From Larkinella punicea (GTDB taxonomy: Bacteria > Bacteroidota > Bacteroidia > Cytophagales > Spirosomataceae), in assembly GCF_003334855.1 (NCBI RefSeq), contig NZ_QOWE01000023.1, positions 84,077 to 148,076 on the forward strand: DNA of 64,000 bases, written 5' to 3'. Position numbers and translations under genes: made by a program. The notes below the pieces were generated by a model. The model searched no databases. It saw nothing but the letters and a program-made list of their open reading frames with translations, and was not told the origin of the DNA. Positions 50,815 through 60,074 of this stretch are shown here, one piece after another. Every line of letters begins with the position of its first letter. Position 1 is the first letter of the stretch.

Positions 50815-53800
50815 TTAAAACGTCGCTCTCAAACTTCCGCCGATGGTCCGGGCGGTGGGTTGGATGCCAAACTCCAGACCGCGGGCGTTGCTGACACCCA
50901 GCAGGTTTTGTTCCGGATCGAGGTGGGGGTAATTCGGGGCATGAATAAAGAGATTCCGACCGTATACCGACAATTGAAGCCCTTTGATGAATTTTACATG
51001 ATCCAGAACGGATGCCGGAATTTTGTAGGTCAGGTTCGCTTCCCGCAGTTTCAGGTACGTAGCGTCCAGCACGTAACCTTCCCAGGCCACATATTTGCCC
51101 TGCAAACTGTAGTACTGCTGCGCCGTTACGCCAATGGTGTTTGGCGTGCCATCTTCCCGAACGCCATCGAAAATGTAGGGCCGGTTGGGCGTACCGTCGG
51201 CGTTAAACCGGGGAAACTCGGCCGTTTCGGCCGCTACCCCGTTGATTTGCAAATCGCCGATGGTGCGGGAAAGCTGATCGCCTTTGTGTTTGTAGTCGAG
51301 CAGAAACGACAGGCTGAAGTTCTTGTAGTTGAACGTGTTGGTAAAACCGGCCGTAAACCGTGGATTCGGATTTCCGACCCGCTGCACTGCTGTCGTTACT
51401 TTCGGCAAGCCGTTGGCGCCGATGATCATGCGGCCCTGCGCATCCCGCTGATAGGCATTCGACCAGATCTGACCGTATTCTTCGCCCGACACCAGCCGGA
51501 TGTTGGGTGACGTAAATCCGCCGATCGAGATGTTGGCGACGCCCGGTGCCAGTTCTTTCACGATGGACCGGAAACTGGTGAAGTTGAGCGACGATTCCCA
51601 GGTGAAGTTCTCTTTCTGGACCGGATTGCCCGAAATCAGCAACTCGATCCCTTTGGTCGAAAGCTTACCCGCGTTCGTTACCAGGCTGGTGAAACCGGAG
51701 GTCGAAGGCACCGGAACCGAGAAGATCAGGTTGCGGCTGTCGCGTTTGTAAACCGATCCGTCGATGAAAAGACGACCGTTAAACAGTGTTACTTCTGCGC
51801 CCAGTTCGATTTCACGCGTAAATTCCGGCGTTAACTGCGGATTCCCCGTGCTGTTGTCGTAGGTATAGCCCGCCAGCCCGCCAAACGGAAAGTTGACCGC
51901 CGTCGAGCCTAAACCGTCACCAGCACTTGCTTTGCCGTAGTAGGTGTTGATGGCGTACGGACTGGCTCCCTTGCCCACTTCGCCCATGTTGGCCCGGATT
52001 TTGGCCGAGGACAGGATTTTCGATTTCAGGGATGGAAACGCTTCCGTTGGCACAAAACTGAGGGCAACGGCCGGGTAGAAGATGGACCGATAGCCCGGCG
52101 CCAGCGTAGAAGAGAAGTCATTCCGCGCTTTGGCGTTCACCGAAAGCCAGCTTTTGTAGTCGAAAACAAGGTCAGCAAACACCCCGACGGCCCGTTGTTC
52201 GGTAACGGAAGAGGTAGGGTTGAACGTCAGGAAGTTTTTGATGTTGTCGAAACCCGGCACAACGATCCCCAGACCGATGTTCTGCATTTCGCTGTTGTAG
52301 TTGGAAATGATTTCATTCCCGACCGTTGCAATCAAGTTGATGTCGGGTGTAATTTTCCGGTTTCCGGTCAGTGTGAAATACGAGTTCAGGTTGCGGATCA
52401 GTTGCGAGCGGTCCAGCACCCCACCGGCTCCCGCCGAGTTGGTGTTGGCGTTGCTGCGTACACCTTTATCGTCGAACCCTTTGGTGGTGAAGTTGAAAAT
52501 ATCCGTACCAATTTTCAGATCGGCCTGCAACCAGTCCAGAATGTCATACTTCAGGTTAACATTTCCGAAAAACCGGTTCACTTCCTGGTGGTTCTTGATG
52601 TGCTCCAGCGACCAGTAGGGGTGATCTTCAGCGGCAAACCACAATTGGTTTCCGGCGGCATCCTGGAACGGTTTGTTGGTCAGATCGTAGCTGCGGGGCG
52701 TATAAATCCCCCGCCAGAGTGAGTTGGCTCCCTGGTTCCCGGATTGCGTCCGGTCCGAAACGTTGTTGGCGTAGGAGAACGAGGTCGAGATTCTGAATTT
52801 GTCGGTCAATTGCGTACCGGCATTCACCGAGAGGTTGTTCCGGTTCAGTTTGTTGTTCGGAACCAGACCGGTTTCGGCCGAAAAACCGTAGGAAACCCGG
52901 TAATCGTACTTATCCGTTCCGCCCGAAAAACTGAGGTTATTCTGCGACGAAATGGAGCTTTGGAGAATATCCCGAATGTTGTCCGGATAGGCCTGCAGGG
53001 TTTCCGACTCGCCAAACCAGTTCGTTACGGTTTGTCCCGCAATCCGGGGTCCCCAGGAACCGGCCACGTTGTTGATGTAATTTCCGTTGCTGCCCTGCGC
53101 GTATTCATTCTGGAATTTCGGGAATCGGCTCACTGTTCCGACGGCGACATTGGTTGAGAACGAAATCTGTTTCTTAACGCCTTTCTTGCCTTTTTTGGTA
53201 GTGATCAGGATGGCACCCGAAGCCGCCCGCGAACCGTACAAAACCGTAGCAGCCGCCCCTTTCAGGACGTTGACGCTCTCGATGTCCTGCGGGTTAATGT
53301 CCGAAATCCGGCTGGAGTTCACCACGCCGGTATTGACGGAGTTGCCTCCCCCGGAATTGTCCAGTGGAATCCCGTCGACCACGTACAGCGGCTGATTGCT
53401 GCCTGTAAAGGTGGAAAAACCGCGAATGGTTACGTTGGAACCGGCAAAACCTCCGCCCGCACCGGTGACCTGCACCCCGGCCACTTTTCCGGCCAGCGAG
53501 TTGGTTACATCCGTGGTCGGGGCCTGGCTGAGTTGTTCGGCTTTCACTTCACTTACGCCGTAACCCAGCGTTTTCCGGTCGCGGGCAATCCCGAAGGACG
53601 TGACGACCACCTCACTCAGTTGCTTTGCATCTGATTCCAGCGCAATGGAAATCGTACTCCGTCCGTTGACAGGAATTTCCAGCGGCAGAAAACCGATGTA
53701 GCTCACCACCAGCGTGGCGTTTTCGGGGACGGAAAGCCGGAATTTACCGTTCGCATCCGTGATGGTTCCGGTATTAGTGGTGCCTTTCACTAAAATAGAC

Positions 53801-53970
53801 GCCCCCGGCAGCGGGTTGCCATCTTCTTTGAAGGTGACGACACCATTGACTTCAATGTCAGCCAATTTTGCGGGAAGCCCACCTGCGATGGCCCTACTTC
53901 CTGCCAGCAGGCAGAAAAAAACGATAAGAATGGGCAGGAAGCCACGAGTTGATAGGATAGATTGCTTCAT
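50815..53970 (-). CDS. SusC/RagA-family TonB-linked outer-membrane transporter
   Basis: 1051 aa from the ATG complement at 53968-53970 (a second ATG two codons earlier is possible). Signal peptide to about residue 30; carboxypeptidase-regulatory-like domain (GVVTFKEDGNPLPGASILVKGT...GKFRLSVP, about 42-115); the SusC box SEVVVTSFGIARDRKTLGY; plug domain with LAGKVAGVQVTGAGGGF and PLYVVDGIPLDNSGG; then a barrel ending GGSLRATF. It pairs with SusD to form the TonB-driven import complex and is the first gene of the peptidase operon. Confidence 0.93.
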   Translation of the reverse strand: MKQSILSTRGFLPILIVFFCLLAGSRAIAGGLPAKLADIEVNGVVTFKEDGNPLPGASILVKGTTNTGTITDANGKFRLSVPENATLVVSYIGFLPLEIPVNGRSTISIALESDAKQLSEVVVTSFGIARDRKTLGYGVSEVKAEQLSQAPTTDVTNSLAGKVAGVQVTGAGGGFAGSNVTIRGFSTFTGSNQPLYVVDGIPLDNSGGGNSVNTGVVNSSRISDINPQDIESVNVLKGAAATVLYGSRAASGAILITTKKGKKGVKKQISFSTNVAVGTVSRFPKFQNEYAQGSNGNYINNVAGSWGPRIAGQTVTNWFGESETLQAYPDNIRDILQSSISSQNNLSFSGGTDKYDYRVSYGFSAETGLVPNNKLNRNNLSVNAGTQLTDKFRISTSFSYANNVSDRTQSGNQGANSLWRGIYTPRSYDLTNKPFQDAAGNQLWFAAEDHPYWSLEHIKNHQEVNRFFGNVNLKYDILDWLQADLKIGTDIFNFTTKGFDDKGVRSNANTNSAGAGGVLDRSQLIRNLNSYFTLTGNRKITPDINLIATVGNEIISNYNSEMQNIGLGIVVPGFDNIKNFLTFNPTSSVTEQRAVGVFADLVFDYKSWLSVNAKARNDFSSTLAPGYRSIFYPAVALSFVPTEAFPSLKSKILSSAKIRANMGEVGKGASPYAINTYYGKASAGDGLGSTAVNFPFGGLAGYTYDNSTGNPQLTPEFTREIELGAEVTLFNGRLFIDGSVYKRDSRNLIFSVPVPSTSGFTSLVTNAGKLSTKGIELLISGNPVQKENFTWESSLNFTSFRSIVKELAPGVANISIGGFTSPNIRLVSGEEYGQIWSNAYQRDAQGRMIIGANGLPKVTTAVQRVGNPNPRFTAGFTNTFNYKNFSLSFLLDYKHKGDQLSRTIGDLQINGVAAETAEFPRFNADGTPNRPYIFDGVREDGTPNTIGVTAQQYYSLQGKYVAWEGYVLDATYLKLREANLTYKIPASVLDHVKFIKGLQLSVYGRNLFIHAPNYPHLDPEQNLLGVSNARGLEFGIQPTARTIGGSLRATF

Positions 53971-54237
53971 AGTCACTACGGTTTAGTGGTCTCAAACAAA
54001 GAAAAGCAACATTTTCCTTCCCAAAATAGGGGTAGTGGGATTCGGCTAAAATCTATTTATCAATAGATAATTTTTGTTAAGCCCCCAAAGAATTGCTCAC
54101 CAACTACTTTTATTGTAGAATAATATTCGGCTATTTTAGAAAAGTGAATCGCTTAAAATTTATCAACTCCCGCTTTTTCCAAATACCCGACTAATTGGAA
54201 AAATATAAAAGCAAATCCCTATTTTATCTAAAAAAAA
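53971..54237. other. AT-rich promoter region upstream of SusC
   Basis: No ORF. The region contains poly-A/T rich DNA suited to a promoter for the SusC operon. TTTCTTTG on the minus strand near 53996-54003 is a near match to a -7 box; no exact TTTG-N19-TAnnTTTG is seen. Confidence 0.4.
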
Positions 54238-54267
54238 TACCGGTATGACGATCCTGTCATACCGGTA
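54230..54267 (-). terminator. Intrinsic terminator of pruA
   Basis: TACCGGTATGAC and GTCATACCGGTA (54238-54249, 54256-54267) are perfect 12-bp arms around GATCCT. On the minus strand the hairpin is followed by eight T residues, 37 bp after the pruA stop. Confidence 0.9.
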
Positions 54268-54303
54268 GATTGTAACGCAGTCCGGAATAAACCGCTGGTG
54301 CGA

Positions 54304-55935
54304 TCAATCGGGATTTAAAAAAGGATAGCGGTAGTTTTTGGGAGCATCAAAGGTTTCCTTGATGGTCCGGGCCGATACCCACCGCAGCAGATTCAGCTCC
54401 GAACCGGCTTTGTCGTTCGTCCCCGATCCGCGCGCGCCCCCAAAAGGTTGTTGCCCCACCACCGCACCGGTCGGCTTGTCGTTGATGTAGAAATTGCCTG
54501 CGGCATTCCGCAAACGAGTGGTTGCCAGTTCGATGGCATACCGGTCGCGGGACAGGATCGACCCGGTGAGCGCGTAGATGGACGTTTTATCAATGATATC
54601 AAGCATGGCTTCATATTCGTCATCGTCGTAGACGTACACTGTCAAAACCGGGCCAAACAGCTCTTCGCACATCGTTACGTACTGCGGATCGTCGACCCGC
54701 AAAACCGTCGGTTGAATAAAATACCCAACGGTTTTGTCATACGATCCACCGGCTACGATCTCAACTCCCTCGTCGTTTCTAGCCTGATCGATGTAGCGGG
54801 CCAGCTTGTCGAACGAGCGTTCAGAGATCACGGCATTCACAAAATTGCCAAAGTCTTCGACCGGTCCCATTTGGATGGTACTCAGATCCTGAACCACTTT
54901 TTCCCGGATTGCCGCCCACAATGATGCCGGTAAATAGGCCCGGGAAGCCGCCGAGCATTTTTGTCCCTGGTATTCGAACGCCCCGCGTACCAGAGCGGTT
55001 GACACGGCTTCTACATCGGCGCTGGGGTGCGCCAGAATAAAATCTTTCCCGCCGGTTTCGCCCACAATGCGCGGGTAGCTTTTATAGGTAGCGATGGAAT
55101 TGCCAATGGTTTTCCAGATCGTTTGAAAAACCGCCGTCGAGCCCGTGAAGTGAATACCGGCAAAGTCAGGATGGCTAAAAACAACGTCTCCCGCAACAGG
55201 ACCATCCACGTTGATCAGGTTGATGACGCCACCGGGCAAACCAGCCTCTTTCAACACATCCATGATCACCTGAGCGGCATACACCTGGTTTTCAGACGGT
55301 TTCCAGACCACCACATTGCCCATCATGGCTGCCGAGGTTGGCAGATTGCCGGCAATGGCCGTGAAGTTGAAGGGCGTTAGCGCAAACACGAACCCTTCCA
55401 GGGGGCGTTGTTCCAGCCGGTTCCAGACGCCCGGTGACGAATTGGGCTGGATGTCGTAAATTTTCGCCATATACGAAACGTTAAACCGCAGAAAGTCAAT
55501 GAGTTCGCAGGCGGAGTCGATTTCGGCCTGGTAGGCGTTTTTTGACTGGCCGAGCATGGTGGCGGCATTGATTTTATAGCGATACGGTCCGGCGATCAGT
55601 TCGGCGGCTTTCAGAAAAATGGCCGCGCGTTCTTCCCAGGGCAAGGCTTCCCAGCGGGGTTTGGCGGTCAGGGCGGCTTCGATGGCTTCCTGAACGTGGC
55701 TGGCATCGCCTTCGTGGTAGTAACCCAGAATATGGTGATGGTCGTGGGGGGGGCGAATGGCTCGTTTGGTACCCGTTCGGACTTCACGATCCCCGATGTA
55801 GAGAGGAATGTCCACTTCCTGCGCTCGGGCGTTTGCCAGGGCTTCCTTCAATTTAGCGCGTTCGGGCGTCCCGGGTGCATACGAATAAACCGGTTCGTTT
55901 TGTGGTTCCGGAACACGGAAAAATCCTTTTGACAT
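54304..55935 (-). CDS. pruA: L-glutamate gamma-semialdehyde (P5C) dehydrogenase
   Basis: 543 aa from the ATG complement at 55933-55935. Aldehyde dehydrogenase features: FALTPFNFTAIAGNLPTSAAMMGN (cofactor site), VGETGGKDF with the general base Glu, and the catalytic Cys327 in YQGQKCSAASRAYLP. The overall sequence is of the long monofunctional P5C-dehydrogenase group. It oxidises glutamate semialdehyde to glutamate with NAD+, the second step of proline catabolism, and is divergent from proline dehydrogenase, the first step. Confidence 0.94.
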   Translation of the reverse strand: MSKGFFRVPEPQNEPVYSYAPGTPERAKLKEALANARAQEVDIPLYIGDREVRTGTKRAIRPPHDHHHILGYYHEGDASHVQEAIEAALTAKPRWEALPWEERAAIFLKAAELIAGPYRYKINAATMLGQSKNAYQAEIDSACELIDFLRFNVSYMAKIYDIQPNSSPGVWNRLEQRPLEGFVFALTPFNFTAIAGNLPTSAAMMGNVVVWKPSENQVYAAQVIMDVLKEAGLPGGVINLINVDGPVAGDVVFSHPDFAGIHFTGSTAVFQTIWKTIGNSIATYKSYPRIVGETGGKDFILAHPSADVEAVSTALVRGAFEYQGQKCSAASRAYLPASLWAAIREKVVQDLSTIQMGPVEDFGNFVNAVISERSFDKLARYIDQARNDEGVEIVAGGSYDKTVGYFIQPTVLRVDDPQYVTMCEELFGPVLTVYVYDDDEYEAMLDIIDKTSIYALTGSILSRDRYAIELATTRLRNAAGNFYINDKPTGAVVGQQPFGGARGSGTNDKAGSELNLLRWVSARTIKETFDAPKNYRYPFLNPD

Positions 55936-55962
55936 AAACAATAGGTGATAAAATCAGTCCTT

Positions 55963-55970
55963 CAAAGGTA
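55963..55970 (-). promoter_or_regulatory. -7 box of pruA
   Basis: Minus-strand TACCTTTG is an exact TAnnTTTG match 27 bp before the pruA ATG. Confidence 0.45.
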
Positions 55971-55992
55971 TTATGCCCCGGTTCTTCCTTTG

Positions 55993-56030
55993 CATCCAAA
56001 ATTGTCCAAATGTCATCCAAAATTGCCAAA
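55993..56030. promoter_or_regulatory. Direct repeat with 21-bp period between pruA and proline dehydrogenase
   Basis: CATCCAAAATTGTCCAAA (55993-56010) and CATCCAAAATTGCCAAA (56014-56030) are nearly identical and start 21 bp apart, two helical turns. They lie just upstream of the pruA -7 box and 51 bp before the proline dehydrogenase start, a suitable place for an operator of a shared regulator. No regulator is identified. Confidence 0.5.
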
Positions 56031-56080
56031 ACCGCCATACCCGAAATTCCCGTTATACATTAGGGGACAAAATACCGACG

Positions 56081-57295
56081 ATGAAAAACGGAACGAAAAT
56101 AGACCTGGATAATACTGCCGATGCCTTCGCTTATAAAACCGATCAGCAGTTGCGGAAAGCGCAGGTGATGTTCACCCTGATGAATCAAAACTGGCTGGTG
56201 AGCCTGGGAGCGGGGCTTACCTCCCTGGCTGTGAAATGGAATCTGCCGGTCAAAGGCCTGATCCGGTCCACCATTTTTGAGCAATTTGTTGGTGGGGAAA
56301 GCCTTGATCAAACGATAGATACCATCAAAACGCTCGATCGGTTCAACGTGCAGGCCATTTTGGATTATGGCGCGGAAGGCAAGGAAACCGAAGCCGACTT
56401 CGACCGGACGAAGGAAGAGTTCATTCGGGTCGTTCGGTTTGCCGCTACCCGCCCCAATGTGCCGTTGATGGGCATCAAGATTACGGGCCTGGCGCGGTTT
56501 GCCTTACTGGAAAAGCTGAACCCGTTGGTTCGGCTAACCGATCAGACCGTCGATATCGATACCAGTTCGCTGACCCCTTCCGAAAAGCAGGAATGGGAGC
56601 GGGTGGTCAGCCGAACGGTTGAAGTCTGCGAAACGGGAGCTAATCTCAACATTGGAATAGTAATAGATGCTGAAGAATCGTGGATTCAGGATACGATCGA
56701 TGCGTTGACAATGCAGGTGATGACGGTTTTCAACCAAAAGGACGCTGTCGTTTTCAATACCGTCCAGCTATACCGGCACGACCGGCTTTCATTTCTGGAA
56801 CGGAGCTTTGCGCTGGCCCAAAACCGCAACGCCATTCTGGGTGTCAAAATCGTTCGGGGGGCCTACATGGAGAAAGAACGAAAACGGGCGTTAGAGCGCA
56901 ACGAAACCGTTTTGATCCAGCCCGATAAAGCGGCCAGTGACCGGGACTTCGACGCTGCGATTGATTTTTGCCTGGACCATCTCGACCGGATTTCGCTGAT
57001 TGTAGCCTCGCACAATGAATACAGCGTGCAGCACACCGTCCAGAAACTACTCGACGCCGACCTACCGCTCAACCACCCGCACATTCATTTCTCCCAGCTT
57101 TTTGGCATGAGCGACCACATCACGTTCAATCTTGCCAAAATGGGTTGCAACGTGAGCAAGTATCTTCCGTATGGACCCATCGCCGACGTTATTCCGTATT
57201 TGATGAGACGGGCGCAGGAAAACAGTTCGGTGGCCGGGCAAACCAGCCGGGAGTTGTTTTTGATCCGGAAAGAAGTGGCCAGAAGGAAGTTATAA
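56081..57295 (+). CDS. Proline dehydrogenase (monofunctional)
   Basis: 404 aa from the ATG at 56081; the frame runs upstream through the direct-repeat region but the sequence there is not protein-like. The PRODH barrel shows GVKIVRGAYMEKERKRA, VASHNEYSVQHTVQKLL, HIHFSQLFGMSDHITFNL and KYLPYGPIADVIPYLMRR, matching FAD and substrate contacts of the family. It oxidises proline to pyrroline-5-carboxylate, passing electrons to the quinone pool. It forms a divergent pair with pruA. Confidence 0.93.
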   Translation: MKNGTKIDLDNTADAFAYKTDQQLRKAQVMFTLMNQNWLVSLGAGLTSLAVKWNLPVKGLIRSTIFEQFVGGESLDQTIDTIKTLDRFNVQAILDYGAEGKETEADFDRTKEEFIRVVRFAATRPNVPLMGIKITGLARFALLEKLNPLVRLTDQTVDIDTSSLTPSEKQEWERVVSRTVEVCETGANLNIGIVIDAEESWIQDTIDALTMQVMTVFNQKDAVVFNTVQLYRHDRLSFLERSFALAQNRNAILGVKIVRGAYMEKERKRALERNETVLIQPDKAASDRDFDAAIDFCLDHLDRISLIVASHNEYSVQHTVQKLLDADLPLNHPHIHFSQLFGMSDHITFNLAKMGCNVSKYLPYGPIADVIPYLMRRAQENSSVAGQTSRELFLIRKEVARRKL

Positions 57296-57309
57296 CTGGC
57301 TCGGTTTTC

Positions 57310-57396
57310 GTATTATCATACTGAGAGGGCTACGATACCCCGACAGCGGTCAAAGACCCTGTCAGCGGTATCGTAGCCCTCTCAGTATGATAATAC
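57310..57396. repeat. 30-bp perfect palindrome with structured loop
   Basis: Arms 57310-57339 and 57367-57396 are perfect complements over 30 bp (core GAGAGGGCTACGATACC). The 27-nt loop contains its own pairs, GACAG/CTGTC and GGT-CAAAG-ACC. It lies 14 bp after the proline dehydrogenase stop and lacks a T-run, so it may be a processed 3' end structure or a mobile palindrome. Confidence 0.85.
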
Positions 57397-57743
57397 CGCC
57401 TTTACAAAGCGATTTACTCCCGTTTTCAGGACGCCTGGTGAACTTTGAAAATTGTAATCATTTCAAGAGTAAAAAATGAACATCATCGATACTGTGACAC
57501 TATTCCGATATACGGTTTCTGAACGAACTTTTGTAACAGTATTAACCAATAATCAACAAATATTATCCGCTAGTTTGTAAAATATATAGAATAATGATAA
57601 TATTGGTATATACTTCACAAAACAACCGTTAAATGAAGTAAAGTTGTAAAACCGTTCCTTTTGCCGGTCATTGTAAAGCCCTTGCCATCTCTAATTGTAC
57701 TATTTTGATGTTTAATGGTTAAACAATTACCTGATTTGACTGT
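57397..57743. other. AT-rich region upstream of AraC-type regulator
   Basis: Very AT-rich DNA with no ORF. It probably holds the promoter and leader of the regulator at 57744; no exact consensus promoter is seen. Confidence 0.4.
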
Positions 57744-58619
57744 ATGAAAGTACTACAATTTACTCCGCCTGCCCCCAAAGAGGATTCCGTAATTGTAGAC
57801 GAGGATTTTCTGACCCATTTCTACAACCATTTTCACCGGCATAAACAACTCCAGATCACGCTCATCCTCAAAGGGAAAGGTACCTTGATGGTGGGTAACT
57901 ACAGCCAGGCTTTCCGGCCCAATGAAGTCTACATTCTGGGGCCGAACCAGCCCCACATGTTTAAATCGGAGCCGGGGCATTTTACGAATCCACGGCTTGG
58001 GAATGCCCACGCGATTCACATTTTTTTCGATCTGGAACGGATTCCGAAAGCCTTTCTGGCTTTGCCAGAAATGGAGTCGATCAGCCGGTTTCTCGACCTC
58101 ATCCAGAATGGCCTGCAACTTCCGGCCGAACACACCGAATACGTTGCCAAAATCCTGAAATCTTTGGAAGACAAGACCAATCTGGATCGGCTGCTGGCGG
58201 TTATTCAATTGTTTCAATATTTTTCGAAGGAAGTAAAAGGCTGGAAGTCGTTGCAAACGGGGTTCGCCGATTATTCGTTTTCGGATTCGGACGGCATGAG
58301 GATGAATGACGTCTTCCAGTATACGCTCGATCATTATGCCGAGCCCATCACGCTCGACAAAATTGCCGACATCGCCCACATTACTCCGCACGCGTTCTGC
58401 AAATACTTCAAGAAGCACACCCGCAAAACGTACAACACGTTTTTGAACGAAATCCGGATCAACGAAGCCTGTAAACGAATCATCAACAGCAGCAACGACG
58501 GCATTTCCAGCATTGCCTATTCGACGGGGTTCAACAGCGCCACCAATTTTAACCGGGTTTTCAGGAAAACCACCGGCATGTCGCCCAGCGACTACATTCG
58601 GGAATACAAGAGCAAGTAA
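57744..58619 (+). CDS. AraC-family regulator with cupin sensor domain
   Basis: 291 aa. The N-terminal cupin (HFYNHFHRHKQLQITLILKGKGTLMVGNYSQAFRPNEVYILGPNQPHMF, about 26-75) is followed by an AraC DNA-binding domain with ITLDKIADIAHITPHAFCKYFKKHTRKTYNTFLNEIRI and GISSIAYSTGFNSATNFNRVFRKTTGMSPSDY. It likely senses a small ligand. Between proline dehydrogenase and an amino-acid permease, it is a candidate regulator of amino-acid use; its targets are not shown by the sequence. Confidence 0.88.
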   Translation: MKVLQFTPPAPKEDSVIVDEDFLTHFYNHFHRHKQLQITLILKGKGTLMVGNYSQAFRPNEVYILGPNQPHMFKSEPGHFTNPRLGNAHAIHIFFDLERIPKAFLALPEMESISRFLDLIQNGLQLPAEHTEYVAKILKSLEDKTNLDRLLAVIQLFQYFSKEVKGWKSLQTGFADYSFSDSDGMRMNDVFQYTLDHYAEPITLDKIADIAHITPHAFCKYFKKHTRKTYNTFLNEIRINEACKRIINSSNDGISSIAYSTGFNSATNFNRVFRKTTGMSPSDYIREYKSK

Positions 58620-58628
58620 GGCAACGGT

Positions 58629-60074
58629 TTAGATCTGTTTTTCGAACGTTTCCGGGAGCTTCTCACCGGTATTCCGGTTTTTTCTGATCAGGAAATAAAT
58701 CGGAATGCCGGTGAGGGTAATGATAAGTCCGGGCCAGGTATAGGTGGGTTTGTAGATAATCAGCAGGAGGCAAAACGCGAGGCCCATCAGAATGTATAGA
58801 ACCGGCAAAACCGGGTAGCCAACGGCTTTGTAGGGTCTCGGCGCGTCGGGGCGTTTTGTTCGCAGGATGAAGATCCCGGCAATCGTCAGCATGTAAAAAA
58901 CCACGACCACGAACGAAATCATATCCAGTAAATCGCCGTAGCGGCCGCTCAGGCTCCAGATGCAGGCCACGATGCACTGAATCCAGAGGGCAAAACCGGG
59001 TACGGAATTTTTGTTCAGTTGCCCCACTTGCCGGAAAAACAAACCGTCTTTGGCCATGGAATAATACACCCGCGCTCCGGCCAGAATCAGGCCGTTGTTG
59101 CAGCCAAAGGTGGAAACCATGATCATAATGGCAATGATGGTGGTTCCGGCGTTACCGAAAATAACGTGAGAAGCCGTTACGGCCACCCGGTCTTTGTCGG
59201 CCGAAGCAATCTCCTGCAACGACAGCACCCCGGTATACATGACGTTGGTGAGCAGGTAAATAACCGTTACGATGATGGTGCCCAGGGCCAGACTGAGCCC
59301 GATGTTTTTCTGCGGATTTTTGATTTCGCCGGCAATGAAGGTGACGGTATGCCACGAATCACTGCTGAAAATCGATCCGACCATCGCGGCCGCAATGGCA
59401 CCGAAAGCCGCCAGCGTTGTGTAGGATTCAACGCTTCCGTCGGGGCTGAGTTTTTGTAAATTCCAGATGTCGACGTTCGTCCAGTTGGTTTGCCAGACAT
59501 CGGATTTGATGGCATAAAACCCGAATACGATGAGACCCAGCAGGCTCAGCAGTTTGGCCAGGGTGAAGGTCGTTTGAATGAGTTTCCCGCTGTTGACCCC
59601 GCGGGTGTTGATGAAGGTGAGCAATATGATAATCAGAATCGAAAGGAGCTGTGCCGCCGAGATTTGCAGGAAATTCAGATCTAAGATAATGTGGTCTTCA
59701 CTGAACTGTGGCCATAAGTACGCGGTGAATTTGGCAAACGCTACGCCTACGGCGGCAATGGTGGCGGTATGAATGACGGTGAAAAAACTCCAGCCGTATA
59801 GGAAACTGATGAGGGGATTGTAGGCTTCTTTCAGGTATACATATTGCCCGCCCGCTTTCGGATACATGGCGCTCAATTCCCCGTAACTTAAAGCGGCCGT
59901 TAGGGTCATGAAACCGGTGATCAGCCAGACGGCCATCAGCCAGCCCGCACTGCCGGTGTTGCGGGTTATGTCGGCACTGACAATAAAAATACCGGAACCG
60001 ATCATGCTGCCGGCCACCAGCATCGTGGCATCGATTAATCGCAGGGAAGGCTTAAAGGCCGAATGTTCTTGCAT
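58629..60074 (-). CDS. APC-superfamily amino-acid permease
   Basis: 481 aa with about 12 membrane helices. It has the APC/LAT-like N-terminal signature (RLIDATMLVAGSMIGSGIFIVSADI) and GGQYVYLKEAYNPLISFLYGW in helix 3. LAT-type permeases exchange or import amino acids. It is convergent with the AraC regulator and close to the proline genes. Substrate not determined. Confidence 0.9.
   Translation of the reverse strand: MQEHSAFKPSLRLIDATMLVAGSMIGSGIFIVSADITRNTGSAGWLMAVWLITGFMTLTAALSYGELSAMYPKAGGQYVYLKEAYNPLISFLYGWSFFTVIHTATIAAVGVAFAKFTAYLWPQFSEDHIILDLNFLQISAAQLLSILIIILLTFINTRGVNSGKLIQTTFTLAKLLSLLGLIVFGFYAIKSDVWQTNWTNVDIWNLQKLSPDGSVESYTTLAAFGAIAAAMVGSIFSSDSWHTVTFIAGEIKNPQKNIGLSLALGTIIVTVIYLLTNVMYTGVLSLQEIASADKDRVAVTASHVIFGNAGTTIIAIMIMVSTFGCNNGLILAGARVYYSMAKDGLFFRQVGQLNKNSVPGFALWIQCIVACIWSLSGRYGDLLDMISFVVVVFYMLTIAGIFILRTKRPDAPRPYKAVGYPVLPVLYILMGLAFCLLLIIYKPTYTWPGLIITLTGIPIYFLIRKNRNTGEKLPETFEKQI

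Noticed and set aside
49993..51510. 505-codon plus-strand open frame
   Set aside because: Antisense to SusD and the 3' end of SusC, with no family motif; a shadow frame.
43039..53970. Glycan utilisation locus reading of the SusCD pair
   Set aside because: No glycoside hydrolase, sugar kinase or hybrid sensor is nearby; all enzymes in the operon are peptidase-like.
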